From contig OX637628.1 of the NCBI GenBank assembly GCA_951802195.1, positions 310,001-374,000 of the forward strand: a stretch of 64,000 nucleotides of DNA, given 5' to 3'. Of the stretch, positions 45,541 to 57,531 are shown piece after piece. The notes beneath the pieces are model-generated. The model saw nothing but the letters and a program-made list of their open reading frames with translations, made no database searches and was not told where the DNA came from. Made by a program: the position numbers and the translations under genes. This DNA is from Tausonia pullulans (Eukaryota > Basidiomycota > Tremellomycetes > Cystofilobasidiales > Mrakiaceae). How positions within the stretch are numbered: position 1 is the stretch's first letter; every line of letters starts with the position of its first letter.

Positions 45541-47846
45541 TCAAGCCGGATTGCCGGCCACTTGAACGTCGACGCGGGCGAAGTTGTGGTAGATATCACC
45601 CCTCTTGAGGATAGTGTTCCATCCACGGGCAGCCTCGTTGAGCTCATGAAGGACAAAGGGTCCATACGGGGCGTGGAATTCTAAAGAACAGAAAGGCCGC
45701 AATCGAAGAAGAACAGAGTCGAAACCTGAGGTTCAGTCTTTTACTTCAGACGAGAAGCAAGCGAGAACAGGCGAGGCTTCCTCGAAAGGATGCAGCAGTG
45801 GCACGTACCCAGGAATGCCGAGTCTGGAAGGCGGGAGACGAGATAAATTGCTTGTCAGCCGCAAAAGGTACCGAGATCATGATGCCGCCGGTACCAAGCC
45901 AAAAAGGGACCACTGACTTTCTTTCGAATAGCCCGCGCTCGTGCCGGCGGGACCACCACCATGGATGCGCTTGCGAATGGCTGAACCTCCGCCGGGGGCG
46001 CTACAACAGAGAGTCCCGGGTCAGCACGATAGGGCGAGGGTTCCGAGTCCAAGGAGGGTTTTGCTTCTTCTTACGTATACAGCTGGACGCCCGGTTGCTT
46101 TTCGGGTCCCGAAGAGGCGGAGAGTATGACACAGGAACAAGACAGCGGGGAGTGGCCCAGTCGCGAAGTTGAAAGGTCACACGATGGTCAGCGCGAACTC
46201 ACGACTTAGGTTTCATCATCAGAGTGTGGGAGAGGATAACGGACATTAGTCGTGAAGGACAGGGAGAGACCCGATAGAGCGGAAGAGAGCGAGGCGGCCG
46301 CATTGGGGGGAGCACTAATAGAGAGAATTGACATCAACGCGCGGTCAATGTCGCATTTATGCGTTTTTGAGAGGGTAATGAGTCGTGCTAAATTATCACG
46401 CACATTGATCCAATGATGGCAGAAACTCGGTCCTGGTTGGCGAAGAGGTCCGACTGGGGGAAAGTGAGCGGATCGATGGGTGAGGTGCTGTGGGCCATAC
46501 CGTCAGTGAGCTCGCTCTTCGTCCTACCCTCTCCTCGCAGACAGAGAGTATCCTTATGCTCGTAGTTTGGTAGTAGATTCACCTATCATCGAAGATGTAG
46601 AAGTCATCGTAGCCCTGGGCGGGGTAATTGTCACTGATCTTCTTGCCACTTGTGTGGTCGTGCGACGAGCTCGGGGGAGTCTTGATGAAGTTGCCAGTCG
46701 GGAGGGACGTCTCCGGGTCAAGTTCAAGCGTCCTGGATGACTGATGAGTTTCTTAAGATTTTTAGAATCCCACTGCCCATGCTCACGACGGCGCAAGCCA
46801 GGTACTGACGCGGATGGTGAGGACGTGGTTGCGGACGTTGGACCCCTCGTCCGTCGGCGAGGGTCCATTGAAACTGGCGTCAAGATTGAAGCCCCAATGC
46901 CTACAGATGCTCGTCAGACGTGGTCAATGAGACATATGGAAACATCGTCTGTGATTTACTGAGTGAGATTGATGGGCGTCTCAATACCTCCCTTGCTCAG
47001 CGCCGCGCGATAGATGATGACGACCGCACCGACGGCCTCCTTGCCCTCTCCCGCGACGACACCCATCACGACATCCGTCGTGACCTCGCCCGGAAATCCG
47101 CCCTCGCCGTCTGGCGAGACGAGGCGAAAGACGGCACGCTGTGGCTCGGGCAGCGCAGTCTCCAGCGCGCGACGCTCAGCCTCGGAGTAGAGCGTGGAGG
47201 ACTCAAGCGGAATGACGTCCCAAACCTGCGCAAATGAGGGCATGTGTCCATTAAACCACTCTTGTCGCATATTTCGACCCATTTAGACGCACCTTCTGGT
47301 CCCACCCCACCTCGTCCGGTCCACCATGGAGGGAGACGCCCGTACAGTGCTCTGGGAACTGAATCGGGGTCGCCGAGAGGCCTCCTGGAAGAGGCAGCTC
47401 CCTCGCCGGAAGCCTGTTGCAGTACCTCCCTACGATGCAGTTCTCAAATCCGCGAGCACCCTTGAAGTTCTCCGGGCCGGGGACGAGGTCGTGCCTGGTG
47501 TGTGGGAAGGGGAAAACAGCGGTGTTAACGGCGGGCCCCTTAGGACCCTACGCACGAATGACGACGAGCAGAGGGCGGGCGGACACACGACTCACGTCTT
47601 TCCGCCTGTGGAGCAGACCTCGGCGACAAGCAGGCGGTGGATGTGGACTAGTAGAGCAAACACGCGAGAGAATGAGATGAGCTTAAGGATGCTCACCACC
47701 AGAGACAGCGGTTGATTTTGGCAAGCACGTCCTCGCGCAAGCGATTTCATCGACAGGCAGGACGTACGGCCTTTCCGGATAACAGAGACAGAGAGGGATC
47801 CGTCCGGAAGGGTGAGGGTGACGGGAGCAAGGCTGGAGTCGGACAT
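45541..47846 (-). CDS. Aldose 1-epimerase (galactose mutarotase) family protein
   Basis: An enzyme fold that interconverts alpha and beta anomers of aldoses in the cytosol. The start MSDSSLAPVTLTLPDGSLSV is at 47846. Family blocks follow: PGPENFKGARGFENCIVGRY with CNRLPARELPLPGG, then HCTGVSLHGGPDEVGWDQK (first active-site His), then FRLVSPDGEGGFPGEVTTDV, AVVIIYRAALSKGGIETPIN and LTQ|RHWGFNL (second His). TLELDPETSLPTGNFIKTPP and YPAQGYDDFYIFDD come next, then GPEKQPGVQLYT, a Gly/basic loop with APGGGSAIRKRIHGGGPAGT, and the final exons ending EFHAPYGPFVLHELNEAARG and GDIYHNFARVDVQVAGNPA (stop 45541-45543). The catalytic Glu near the end is not unambiguous by eye. The exon layout between 47800 and 47500 is uncertain. 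Confidence 0.72.
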
Positions 47847-48790
47847 GTGTAAAGAGGGAAGACGATGGAGATTGCGGCTGGAGGGAGACCGACGTGACGA
47901 GAAAGAACGAGGCGGCCAGACGCGAGGGTCAAGCCGGTCTTCGGTCCGAGGAACCGCCGGGCGAATCGCAAGCGTTTTTCCGCTCTAAGGAAGTTCCTCC
48001 ACGAGATCCAGGGCAGCAGGGGTTCGACTGTCAGGAGCACTCGCAATCGCAATCGCATGCACGGAGAGACATCATAACACGGGGGCAGGGAACAAGCAAG
48101 TAGACCCGCAAGACTACCTCACACCAAGCTGGTTATTTACATATAAGAAACGGAGAATCAGCGAAATTTCGGTATACGGGCAGGGCTGCACATGTTGCTC
48201 ACTTCTGGCCCGGAAGGGTTCTCAAGGCTTGTTGGTGGAGCCTTGACGTCTTCAATCTTGAGTGACTTTCAGAAGCAAGTGGTGAATATATTGGAATTGC
48301 TGCGCGGCACTGCGATGACCGTGCAGAGAACTTCCACCTTTTTGAAACATTTGTTGAGCGATCTTAGGGGACAACATCGACCTCCTCTCTCAGATCACTT
48401 CCCTGGAACATTGGAACCTCATTCGGCGTTATTTGTCGTCGTCGTTGCCACCTAGTAGCTAAACTTTGATTGATTTGGTCCCCCTTTCCTTGCTGCCATC
48501 TCCGATCCTGATTTTGCCCTGCTGCCCGCTGCCTATTCTCTCACTCAGCTTTGGGAACGCCGCCGCCTCTTATTTTCGCTCATCGTGGCCAAGGGCAAGA
48601 CTTTAAAGGAACTCGGTCGCATCTTCGGTTTGAGATAAACTCAATCCTTGGTGACAGAGAGAGGGGGGGGTTTTTTTTGACCACATCTCCATGTCTATCT
48701 CAGGAATTGCGTGCGCACTTGTTGATGATAGGCTTGATGCCCTCGGCAAAGCTGTCGCCGAGGGGCCTGGAGTAAACGGAAATGCTTCAG
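47847..48790. other. Intergenic: epimerase upstream region
   Basis: About 940 bases upstream of the epimerase start and downstream of a small minus-strand gene. The part near 47890-48060 has open frames that look like chance. A G8 run followed at once by T8 lies at 48663-48678. No gene or RNA was recognised. Confidence 0.4.
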
Positions 48791-49369
48791 CTACCCAGTT
48801 CCATACATCGTCTTGCATGAGCAAAAGCCACCAACGACCCCTTCCCTCCCCCCGCTCTTGATCGACTTGACGGAGTCAAAAGTCCTTGCCAGAAAATCCC
48901 CCTCGAACAGATTAGGCTCAGGATATAATGCCGACAGCTTGCTGTCGGCAAATGGCAGCATCTCGCGCTCCTCGCGGTAGGCGACCTGGATAGCAGGAGT
49001 CTACCCCATATTAGTGTAAAGCACGGTTTTGGCTGACAATATGGAATCTCTTGAGGAAGGAGTATTAAGGTACGGAGATGGGAGATCGGCAAGCCGGTGA
49101 TACTGCACAAACAATTGAGGACTTCGCAAGCGCGCAAGACGAATCTACATCAAGAAATGTGGTAAGAGGCGAGATAGAAGATCGGCCTCTCGAGAAAGGC
49201 ACGCGAATGACTAACTCGGATTCGCCGCGAGATGAAGCGCTTCATGCTTAGTTATCCAGACATCGATGATCGCTCACGGTCTCGAAGATTGGCTGCGCCA
49301 AACTAGGCAAGCCGAGGGCTGGCTGGAAGGGTCAAACAAACGTTCAAGATCGGGACTCATGCGACTCAT
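48791..49369 (-). CDS. Small unrecognised gene with an apparent reading-frame conflict
   Basis: A set of short exons on the minus strand just downstream of cullin-3. With GT...AG introns removed, phase-consistent exons read PALGLPSLAQPIFET, then HEALHLAANP, then NSSCALAKSSI, then TPAIQVAYREEREMLPFADS, KLSALYPEPNLFEGDFLART and FDSVKSIKSGGREGVVGGF, ending CKTMYGTG with a stop at 48791-48793. The natural start after a CT-rich leader gives MSRMSPDLERLFDPSS, but this runs into the next segment one base out of frame, at the CCAGCCAGCC near 49320. The cause could be a sequence error, an unrecognised exon or a recent frameshift in a host gene. I recognise no family and assign no function. Confidence 0.4.
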
Positions 49370-49532
49370 TATGTGACTGAGCGGGGCGAACGTATAAGAG
49401 AGAAAGAGAGGGATGGGGCGACAGAAGACCACAACAGGAAGAAGAGTACGTGCAGGAAATAACAAGCTGACTTGAAGCGGAGCAGGTGTGATGCAAATGG
49501 AATAGAAAAGGAGAACTTGGATACTGCTCCGC

Positions 49533-52500
49533 TCAGGCAAGGTACATGTACGTTCGCATATCCCCCGGCGGCCTCTCGAGGTATTCTCGCTGCAAGGAGA
49601 AGAGATAAGCAGCAGCCCAAAGGAGATAAGAGGCGAAAGGCAGCCCACCTCAATCAGCGCTTCAATGCGCTTCTTGATCTTGGCCGGATTGGGATCGAAT
49701 CGAGGAGCTAGCTGTCTCGTCACCTCAATCATGAGCTCGGCATGCTTCATCGTCTTGCGATCCTGAAGGACAGACTTGGTCAGCGTCCCTCTTGGCAGCA
49801 TTGTTGTAGCAGACGCGATGAACCTTCATGATGCGGACGATGCACGCCTCGGTAAGATAGCTCCGGTCCTCCTCGACCTTCTCAACCGTCTCGGCCCGCT
49901 CCTTGCTCGTCTCGACCTTGTTCGCGACCATTGCAATCTTGATCTTGGCGAGGGGGCTCTTAAAGTCGGTATTGAAGCAGAACGAGTCGCTCTCGCCGAT
50001 CTCACGACCTTTGGGGAACTTGGTGAGGATCCGGTACTTGCCGCATGCAAGCGACTGAAGCGTTCGCTGGAGGTCCGGTACCGGGATGCCCGTTGAGTCG
50101 CGGATGTCCTGTAAGGGAACAGTGTTAGTTGGAGAACTAGTCATCTCTAGCCAGAGAGAGGGGGCAGAATGCACGGTGTATGAGATTTCCTCGTTCTCCT
50201 CGAGTTCCTCGAACAATAGGAGGACAATGAGTGCAAACGTCGAGACGTTGAGCTCGTGCGCCCTCGTCTTGAATCGGACCTTGACGTCGGCGGACCCCTG
50301 GTTGGGCTGCCACGTGAGAAGCCGGCCGGTGTGCTTCTTGAAATAGAATTTTTCGAAGCTGGCGATAGCGTCGGCGAGAAGCGGCGGGTAGAGCGTGCCG
50401 GGTGTGAAGGGGTTCCCGGGCCAGTTGGTCTGGGTGAGGACATTGACCGAGAGTTCGAACGGCGGCGGTGTCTGGGAGAAGATGGAGGATCTCGATTAGT
50501 GGAAATCAAGATATCGAGCGAGAAGAGACTCACCGAGGACTCCGAGACACGGGACCGATACTCATTCATCATGTCGCTCGAGAGCTCCATGTCGCGGAAC
50601 ATGCCCTCGAGGTTCTTAGTAAACTGGTAGCCGCACTCGATCTTGAGCTTGGCGACCATGCCCTTTTCTGCATCGTCCGAGACGCTCCGGCCGGTGAGGA
50701 GCCGCTTGCCGAGGTGGTTCTTGTAGTAGCGCTCGAAAAGGTCCTTGTTTGTCAGGAATCGGAAGAGGATTATGGTCTTGTCAAGAATGTTCTAAAGGAT
50801 GGGGGGAGTTTGAGATGAGCGTAAGCGTCGCGAGAATGATAGAACAGCCCGGACGCCACTTACGTCGACCTCTTCCTCAGTTTTCTGGATGAAGCGATGG
50901 GCAGAAGTCAGCAAAAAGAGTAGACCCAGCGCTCCAAGACAATGACGCACCCCCTTGACGCCCTTCTTCAGGTTATCATCGATGTAGAGAGAGATAAACT
51001 CGGCCGAACGGGGGTTGGCATTGATGAACGACTCAAATGCCTAGAACCAGAGTCAGCAAGGGAGTAATGGACAATGAGATGGTCGAGACGCGACAAACCT
51101 CGTTGATTGCGGTCTGAATGTACTTATCCCCGCCGAATGCGTCCTTGAGGATCCGATCAAATTTGTCCTTGAGCGTAAGGACGTCCTGGACCCATCGTAG
51201 CGCGGCCACGAGGGCCGCTCCAGCGGGGCTGATGGTTCCTCCTCCTCCTGCTCCCCCTCCAGCCTTCGCTTTGCCCTTGCCCTTGCTGCTGCCACCACCC
51301 TCAACAGCAGGTGCTCCAGTGGCGTCCTCATCGCCCCCGGCCTCGTTCGCCGTCACTGTTGTCTCTGAGGGTCCCGCAGCGTCCGTTTCCTTCGGTTCAA
51401 CGGTCGTCTCCTGCTGCTGCTCCCCATCGTTGACCTTATCCCCCCTCTCCCGAACGCTCTCCTTCAACCCACGTTTGAGTTCCTTCATCCCCATCGGCAC
51501 CCGGGCGAAAAGCCGATAGAGCCTCGCAAGGTCGTCAATCCGGTCCGCCTCGAGCATGGGGAACAGGCCCGAACCGGTGTTGTCAATGAGCGTCTTGAGG
51601 TGCGCGGTGAGGAGGTGGTCCTCAAGGAGGGCTTGGAGTGGCGGGGCGGTCTTGGAGGAGAGGTAGTGCTGCGTCCTGGCGGCCTCTTCCTCGAAGCGGC
51701 GCTCGACCTGGCCAGCAGCTTGTCAGCCCCTGCTTCTGGGTGTGCATACTGTGGTATGCTAGGGACGGCCTCTCACCTTCTTAAGGTACACGCCAGCCGG
51801 GCAGTCCTCAACGAGCCGCTCCCCTTCTTCCTTGTAGAAATCCGCCGTCCACGCCAGAAAGGTCCTCTCAAACTCCACCTCATACACGCTCGGTCCATTT
51901 GGAAAGGCAACCTTGTCCACATCCTTGTCCGCATACACGCTCGGTCCTTTCGGGGCGGCATCCTTGTCCGCTAGCGCGAGCAAGACGCCCGTCGCCTCGC
52001 GCATGGCGGACCGATTGATGACTTCGCCGTCGCGCTCGATCCTGATCTGAGCGAGAAGCGTCGCGACGAGCTGGGCCTTGATCGGATGGACGGTGGACCG
52101 GATGACGTGATCTCGGAAGAGAGTATATCCCGCTTCTTCGATGGTGGGAACACAAGCTGTGGGGACATAGACCCGGTCCTGGAGGTGGTCGAGGAGGTGG
52201 AAAGATAAGCTGAAAGAGAGGGAGATGACACGACGTCACGCTCTTTTGTTTCTTCAGCGACTCACCATGTACCGTAGCACCGCCTCCATCTTGACCATGC
52301 AGCTCGAATGATCATCCCAGACATTCCTCAAAGCCTTGAGGAAGATCTCGCCCTCCATCGCTCGCTCAACAGCCGACATGTCGACACCCGCTCCGGAGGA
52401 GGCTGCCGCCGAGAGCAACCCAGATGACGCGCCTGCTGGACCACCGGCCGTGGAGCGCGGGAAGGTTGGGGCGATGATCTGCGAGGCTTGCTGGGCGAGA

Positions 52501-53059
52501 TGATCGGCAACAATTTGAGTGAAGCCCGAGTAGAGCTTGCCGCCCTATGGAGAGTTACCGAATGATGCGAGGTGGGGGAGGGGAGGGATAAGCCAGGGTC
52601 AGACGTGACGGAGCGGGTCAACCCTCTCCTCTCAGCAGCGCGCTGTCCAAACCCGCTCCAGGTTGGCGAGACGCCGTCTCTCTCTTTCTGCGTACCCTCT
52701 TGTGAAGCACCAAGTTGTGGCACCACCGATAGTTCTCCTCAAAGAGCAGCGTGTGGGTTTTATGATTGAGGATCTCCTTCAGGCTGACGACAAGCCGATC
52801 CCACATCTGGTCGAGCTGGGTGCCCATCGTTTGCTGTAAAGGCCAAGCGTTTCAGCAAGGAACATGCTGTTCAGTGCAAGCAGAAAGAGCCAGCAATAGG
52901 ATGTACAACTCGGGGAGTGCGCTGAGAGACCGCGAGGGCGTAGCGGGTGAGGTCAGCTCAGGTCAGGCGCGTCCGTCGATGCATCGTCTCAGTCAAGCGA
53001 GTGAGGACGTGGCGCACAATCTTGCCCCTGCTGGGGGCGCGGCCCCTTGTGGAGTTCAT
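49533..53059 (-). CDS. CUL3: Cullin-3 ubiquitin ligase scaffold
   Basis: Scaffold of BTB-based CRL3 ubiquitin ligases. The start [20 protein letters not shown] is at 53059. N-terminal cullin repeats include [20 protein letters not shown] and [13 protein letters not shown]. The cullin homology region contains [40 protein letters not shown] and [20 protein letters not shown]. The C-terminal neddylation region is [20 protein letters not shown] (acceptor Lys in VRIMK, intron right after it) and [20 protein letters not shown], then [18 protein letters not shown] (stop 49533-49535). [10 protein letters not shown] is typical of the CUL3 subfamily. Around 51210-51450 an insertion of some 75 residues rich in Glu, Thr, Ala, Gly and Lys ([18 protein letters not shown]) interrupts an otherwise standard helical repeat. 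About ten introns. Otherwise full length. Confidence 0.9.
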
Positions 53060-53621
53060 GCTGTCTGAGGACGAAGCGGAGGAAGGGGAGGAGACGCGCT
53101 CCAGTCAGTGGACGAACGGCGTGAAGTGGAGGCGAGAGAGGACGCGTGAAGGAAGCTGGCTGGCTGGATGGCGTACGAACGTGTGCTGACTGGCTTGGAA
53201 AGCTAAGGCCTGCTCTTTTGTTAGAGGCAGACCTGCTGTACTATGGATTTAGAGGAGAGGTGGTGTCGGAGGAAAGAAGCAGGAGGATGTGTGTTCGCTG
53301 AGAGAGGAGAACGATCCAGCCAGCCGCGGCGAGCTCGATGCTCGTCTTTGCCGAGCAAGCACGGCTGAAGTTGGCTGAGGCTTCCAGACGCGCCACTTCT
53401 CGCTCAGTGAGCGTCGACCGTTGTGTAAAGAATCATCCCCTTCCTATCCACAGTATGGAATTAAGAAAACAAGGGAAAGAGGTGCAATTCAGAAACAGAA
53501 GGAAGAGAAGAGACAGTCGATATCAATCATCGCGCGTTTGATTGTTCCTTCCTAGCAGGACTCGCAACACCATCCCTCAATGAGTCCACTCTATTGTCGC
53601 CCTAACGCCCTCCACCCCAGC
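53060..53621. other. Intergenic: CUL3 upstream region and trehalase 3' flank
   Basis: About 560 bases between two minus-strand genes. The part next to the CUL3 start is purine-rich on the plus strand, so pyrimidine-rich in the sense direction. No gene, RNA or repeat was recognised. Confidence 0.45.
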
Positions 53622-56600
53622 TCAGTTTGAATCCGCCGACGCTGATAGCACCAGCGCCTTGACGCTCTGCTCGGCAGCCTCAGTCGGGTCAATCGGAGGC
53701 ATGATGGGGCCGTGGCCGTGCGAGGCCCCCGGAAGGTCCCGGCCAGTGCCAAAGTAGACTTCGGGGGAGACGCAGTTGGAGACGGCACGGCGCATGGCGG
53801 TACTATTGGAGAGAGAGAGCGAAGGGATCAGTGATGGCGACGAGGGAGGGGAACAAGCGAGAGGAGAGGAGTCGTACGTAAGGAACGAGACGCCGACTTG
53901 GAAGGAAGCGCTGCGAGAGGCAGAATGAGCGAGTCAGAGGATGCTGGAAGGGCTTGCTGAGGAAAACGAACTTGGTCCACCCGAAGCCCTCCTTGGGCCC
54001 ATACTTGAAGTCTGTCCCCTGGTTTCCATACTCGGCGTCGACCATGTGAGAGAGCTTGACGGCATCGAACTGAGGGAGAGTAGATGATCAGTCGTGCCTC
54101 TGAGCCTCGCTCCTCGCCGCAGGACACCCCACCTACCTTCTCCGGAACGACACCATTGAAGTCGACGAACGCGACCGTCATGAGGTAGACCCAACGGTAG
54201 GCAAGCCGGGAGGCCTCTTCGATGAAGCCATATCGTTCGAGACCGACCCAAGCCATTATCTGATGCGGTGGCCAAGCGAAAGGGAAGTCCCACTGTCGAT
54301 TCGGCCGAGAGAGAGAGATCTTGCCGCGCGACTCCTCCGTTCCGGGAACGAGACCACCGATGACTTCGAACTTGGACAGCGAATGCAGGCTGGGTAAAAA
54401 GCGGATAATAGTAGGAGAGCGCAAGATCAGAAGAAGGAGCAAGCCAAGAGAAAGCCCAATACTCACACAAGCTTGAGCGCTTGGTCCTCGCTCGCGCAAC
54501 CGGCCCAGAGCGCCCAAAATGCCGTGACGCTCTCATACCTCGACTGCTTCTCTTTCTTGGTGTCATAGTCGAAATAAAGTTTGGCGCCCTCGTTCCAGAG
54601 GTATCTGTCGATCTGCTGCTTCCGGAACGCCGCCCGCTCGAACCACTCAGCCGATGTCTGTAGCTTGCTCATCGAGCTGGGCCACTCAGATACGGGGACA
54701 CTGTAGGTCTCTGGGTTGATCGGGAATGGAGAGAGAGGGAAAGGGTCCGTTTCGTCCATCTCAAGCGAATCGTTGAAGACGTCCCGGATGGCAGTCGCGA
54801 TGTCCATCTCGTACTTGTAGAGAAGCGAGTTCAGATCGATTGTTGCGAGGTTGGCGCACCGCTTCTCGAAACGGTAGGTTGTGTCGTGGCCGCTCTGCAA
54901 GCACGGGGGCGGATCAGCCCTGTCCCACTTCAAGCAGGCGAATACGCGAGCGACCCACCTCGCGAACAGCGCGGTCGTGCATGAAGTACTCGTCGAGCTC
55001 CGGCTCCTTGATCTCCCCCGAGTCATATGCATCCGCAAACTCCAACACTGAAATCCCATGTTTCTCCGCGTACGGTTGAAGGATGTGCGTGAAGTGGGTC
55101 GCCTCCGTCTCCGGCGGGATACCGAGCCCATCGGGCCGGTACCGCGAGAGACCCGTGACGGGGTCCATCCGAGGCTCAGCAACCCAGACGGTCATGTACT
55201 CCTTGATGGCCGATTGGATGGCGGCTTTGAGCCAAACGTTGTTCTCCTTCTCGTTAGCGCGGTCAAGCTGGTTGTATGTTTGGAGCGCCATGTCGGTAAG
55301 GAAGGGCGGCTGGGCACGGCAGAGGTACTGGTGAAGAGGGGAGCGAAGGAACTCAGCGTTGGGCTCGGGTGAGAGAGGAATGTGCGAGACGCACGTAACT
55401 ACGGCTGCCATTGAGCACCTTGCCGTAGTGGCGGATGCTGAAGCAAAAGTGGTCGACCATGCCCTTGGCGAGCTCAATCTTCTTGTCGACCAGAAGGCCT
55501 AGGGAGACTTGAGAGGGAGGGGGGGGGGGGGGGGGTGGCGCAAAGACAAATCAACGCGTGTCCCCGCCTCTGCTCTCCTCGCTGAACCCACTGAAGTACG
55601 AATCCCAGTTGTAAAGCTCGTTGAAGCGCGCTCCGGGGACGACAAACGGGATTCCCTTGAGCGTCGGCTTTCCAGTAGCGTCCTTGCCCTTGCGCATCGC
55701 AAGGGCAAGAATACCGGGGCGCGTGTTGAGCGACTGGACGTATGCCGGGTCAGATGGGTTCGGCGGAAGGACTTCGACTGAGAGGTTGAGGTGAGGCTTG
55801 GCACGAGAGCTGGAGAAATAGAGGGAGGAAGACAGTTAATTTAGCGGTAGAGGATTCAGCTATCGCCGCTGGCTGGCTTGGACGACGTACATGGCGCGGT
55901 AGTATTCGGCCATCTCGGGCTCTCCGTGGGGGACGTATATGAGCGGGTTGACGGCGCTCGTCCTGTCGTGACATCGAAATCTCGGATCAGAAAGCCATTC
56001 GTCACTTTCTCTCGCGCTCACCTGTTCTTGGGGTCCGCGCAAATGATCTCGAGTCCATCGCCGTCGATGCGCCGGGTGAGTGCGTTCCAAAAGCTGTTCT
56101 TGATCATCCGGTTGAGCCGGTCGACGGGGTTTTCCGTCAGACGGGCCTCGTCGAGGATGATACGCTTGCGGCCAAACTCTTTGGCAAGGGCTAGCTCCTG
56201 GAGGAGGTTGGAGAGCATATAGGTTCCCTGATGAGAGCGAGACGAGTCAGACAGTGATCTCGGGTTGATGATACCGCTCGCTGAGGATGATGACGCACCC
56301 GGACGTCAAACGCCTTGTGCCCGTTCGACGACGCCGTGCCGAGGCACATGATTTTGGGACCCGAGTCGGTGATGCTGATCTGGAGCAGCCGAGTAGAGAA
56401 TATCAGAGAATTGTCCAATAGTGAGACAGGCGATGTGAGGACGTACCTGGAAGTCGCCGTCGGTGTCCTCCTGCTCAAGTACGAGACGCATCGTCTCCTC
56501 GACGTCGATGAGGAAGCGTCGGGGAGCCGTCTTGGAGACCTCATCTGCGTGTTTGTGGAAAGGTCGAGGACGGGTCAGTCGAGGGAGGAAGATCGCAAAA

Positions 56601-57531
56601 GGCGTACGTAAAACAAGCGCAAAGGGGAGGAGAGGCATGACTGACCGTGACTGAGCCGCCGCTGCCTGTTCATCAGATCCTCGCCAATGCCGACGCCTCC
56701 TCGTGGCCGAGGGCCACCGGCGGCCTGGTAAAGTAGAGCGAGAAAGAGGCAGGGAGGAAGGAGATGCTGCGTCAGCGAGAAGGCACGCAGGAAAGGGAGG
56801 GAGAGCCAAACGACCAGGAGCGCGGCCAGGGATCCCGCTCTCGCTTGCTGCCCGACTCTCAATATCGCTACGAGGCCGAGCCGTCCGGGAGAGCGTGAGG
56901 CAAAAACGGGGAGACAAGGGACATATCCTCGAATCGAGCGAAGAGCCAAGAGAAGAGGAGAAAAAGTGGGGGCGCAAAGACCCAGGGGAGATGTGAAGGC
57001 GGAGGGAGCCAGCCAGAGGGAGGAGAGTAAGGCATGCTTCCCGACGGGGAGGGCGAGCGATGCTCGACATCAGGCTCGCCCGGCCGTCGTCTCCCTCTTT
57101 CCTACGTGCTTATTCGCACCATCGCGTACAAAGAGAACGAGCAGAAGGTATCATGTTCGGCCGACAGCCGTCTCCCACAGTGAGCTTAACCGAGGAAGGG
57201 AACCTGTCCGTTCGCCAGTCTCCCCACGCCCGTCGACGAGACATCTACCAGAGAACCATCGGGGCCTCACCGAACTGTAGGTCCTCGCGCGGCTCGAGAC
57301 GTGGGCTCCACCGTAGTACTCAGTCGCATCGCTGTGGACACCTGGGATGGCCGGCTTGGAGAGCTGGCTCGACGAGCCGGCGGCGATGGCGGTCGAGGAC
57401 GCCGTCGGGGCGTCGCCGCCCACAGGCCCGTACTCAGGGCGTTGCCCAACGGGGGACTCTGTATAGACGTTGTCGTGGTTGTCGTGGAAGAGGACGGAGC
57501 TCGCCGTCTTGAGCTGGGGACGGGTGGCCAT
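53622..57531 (-). CDS. NTH1: Neutral trehalase (Ca2+-binding, PKA-regulated type)
   Basis: A cytosolic alpha,alpha-trehalase (GH37) that splits trehalose into two glucose units. The start [20 protein letters not shown] is at 57531. The regulatory N-terminus has [18 protein letters not shown] and RQRRLSH (a protein kinase A consensus site; Ser near 56650). A Ca-binding segment follows, [20 protein letters not shown]. Catalytic-domain blocks are [40 protein letters not shown], the trehalase signature 1 [39 protein letters not shown], signature 2 [15 protein letters not shown] and the Glu-containing [15 protein letters not shown]. The end is [18 protein letters not shown] with the stop at 53622-53624. 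Full length (about 750-800 residues). One intron has a C17 tract on the sense strand right before its acceptor. Regulation by cAMP/PKA and calcium is known for the family and supported by both motifs here. Confidence 0.93.
55519..55535 (-). repeat. C17 homopolymer (sense strand) in a trehalase intron
   Basis: 17 G on the plus strand, so 17 C in the trehalase pre-mRNA, about 20 bases upstream of the acceptor of the exon that starts [12 protein letters not shown]. It acts as part of the polypyrimidine tract. Confidence 0.9.

Noticed and set aside
45225-45608. 127-codon plus-strand frame overlapping the end of the epimerase gene
   Set aside because: No domain, no splice support, and it overlaps the coding end of a recognised gene on the other strand.
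56306-57070. 254-codon minus-strand open frame
   Set aside because: It crosses introns and exons of the trehalase gene in another frame; composition is Arg/Ser/Pro-rich with no domain.
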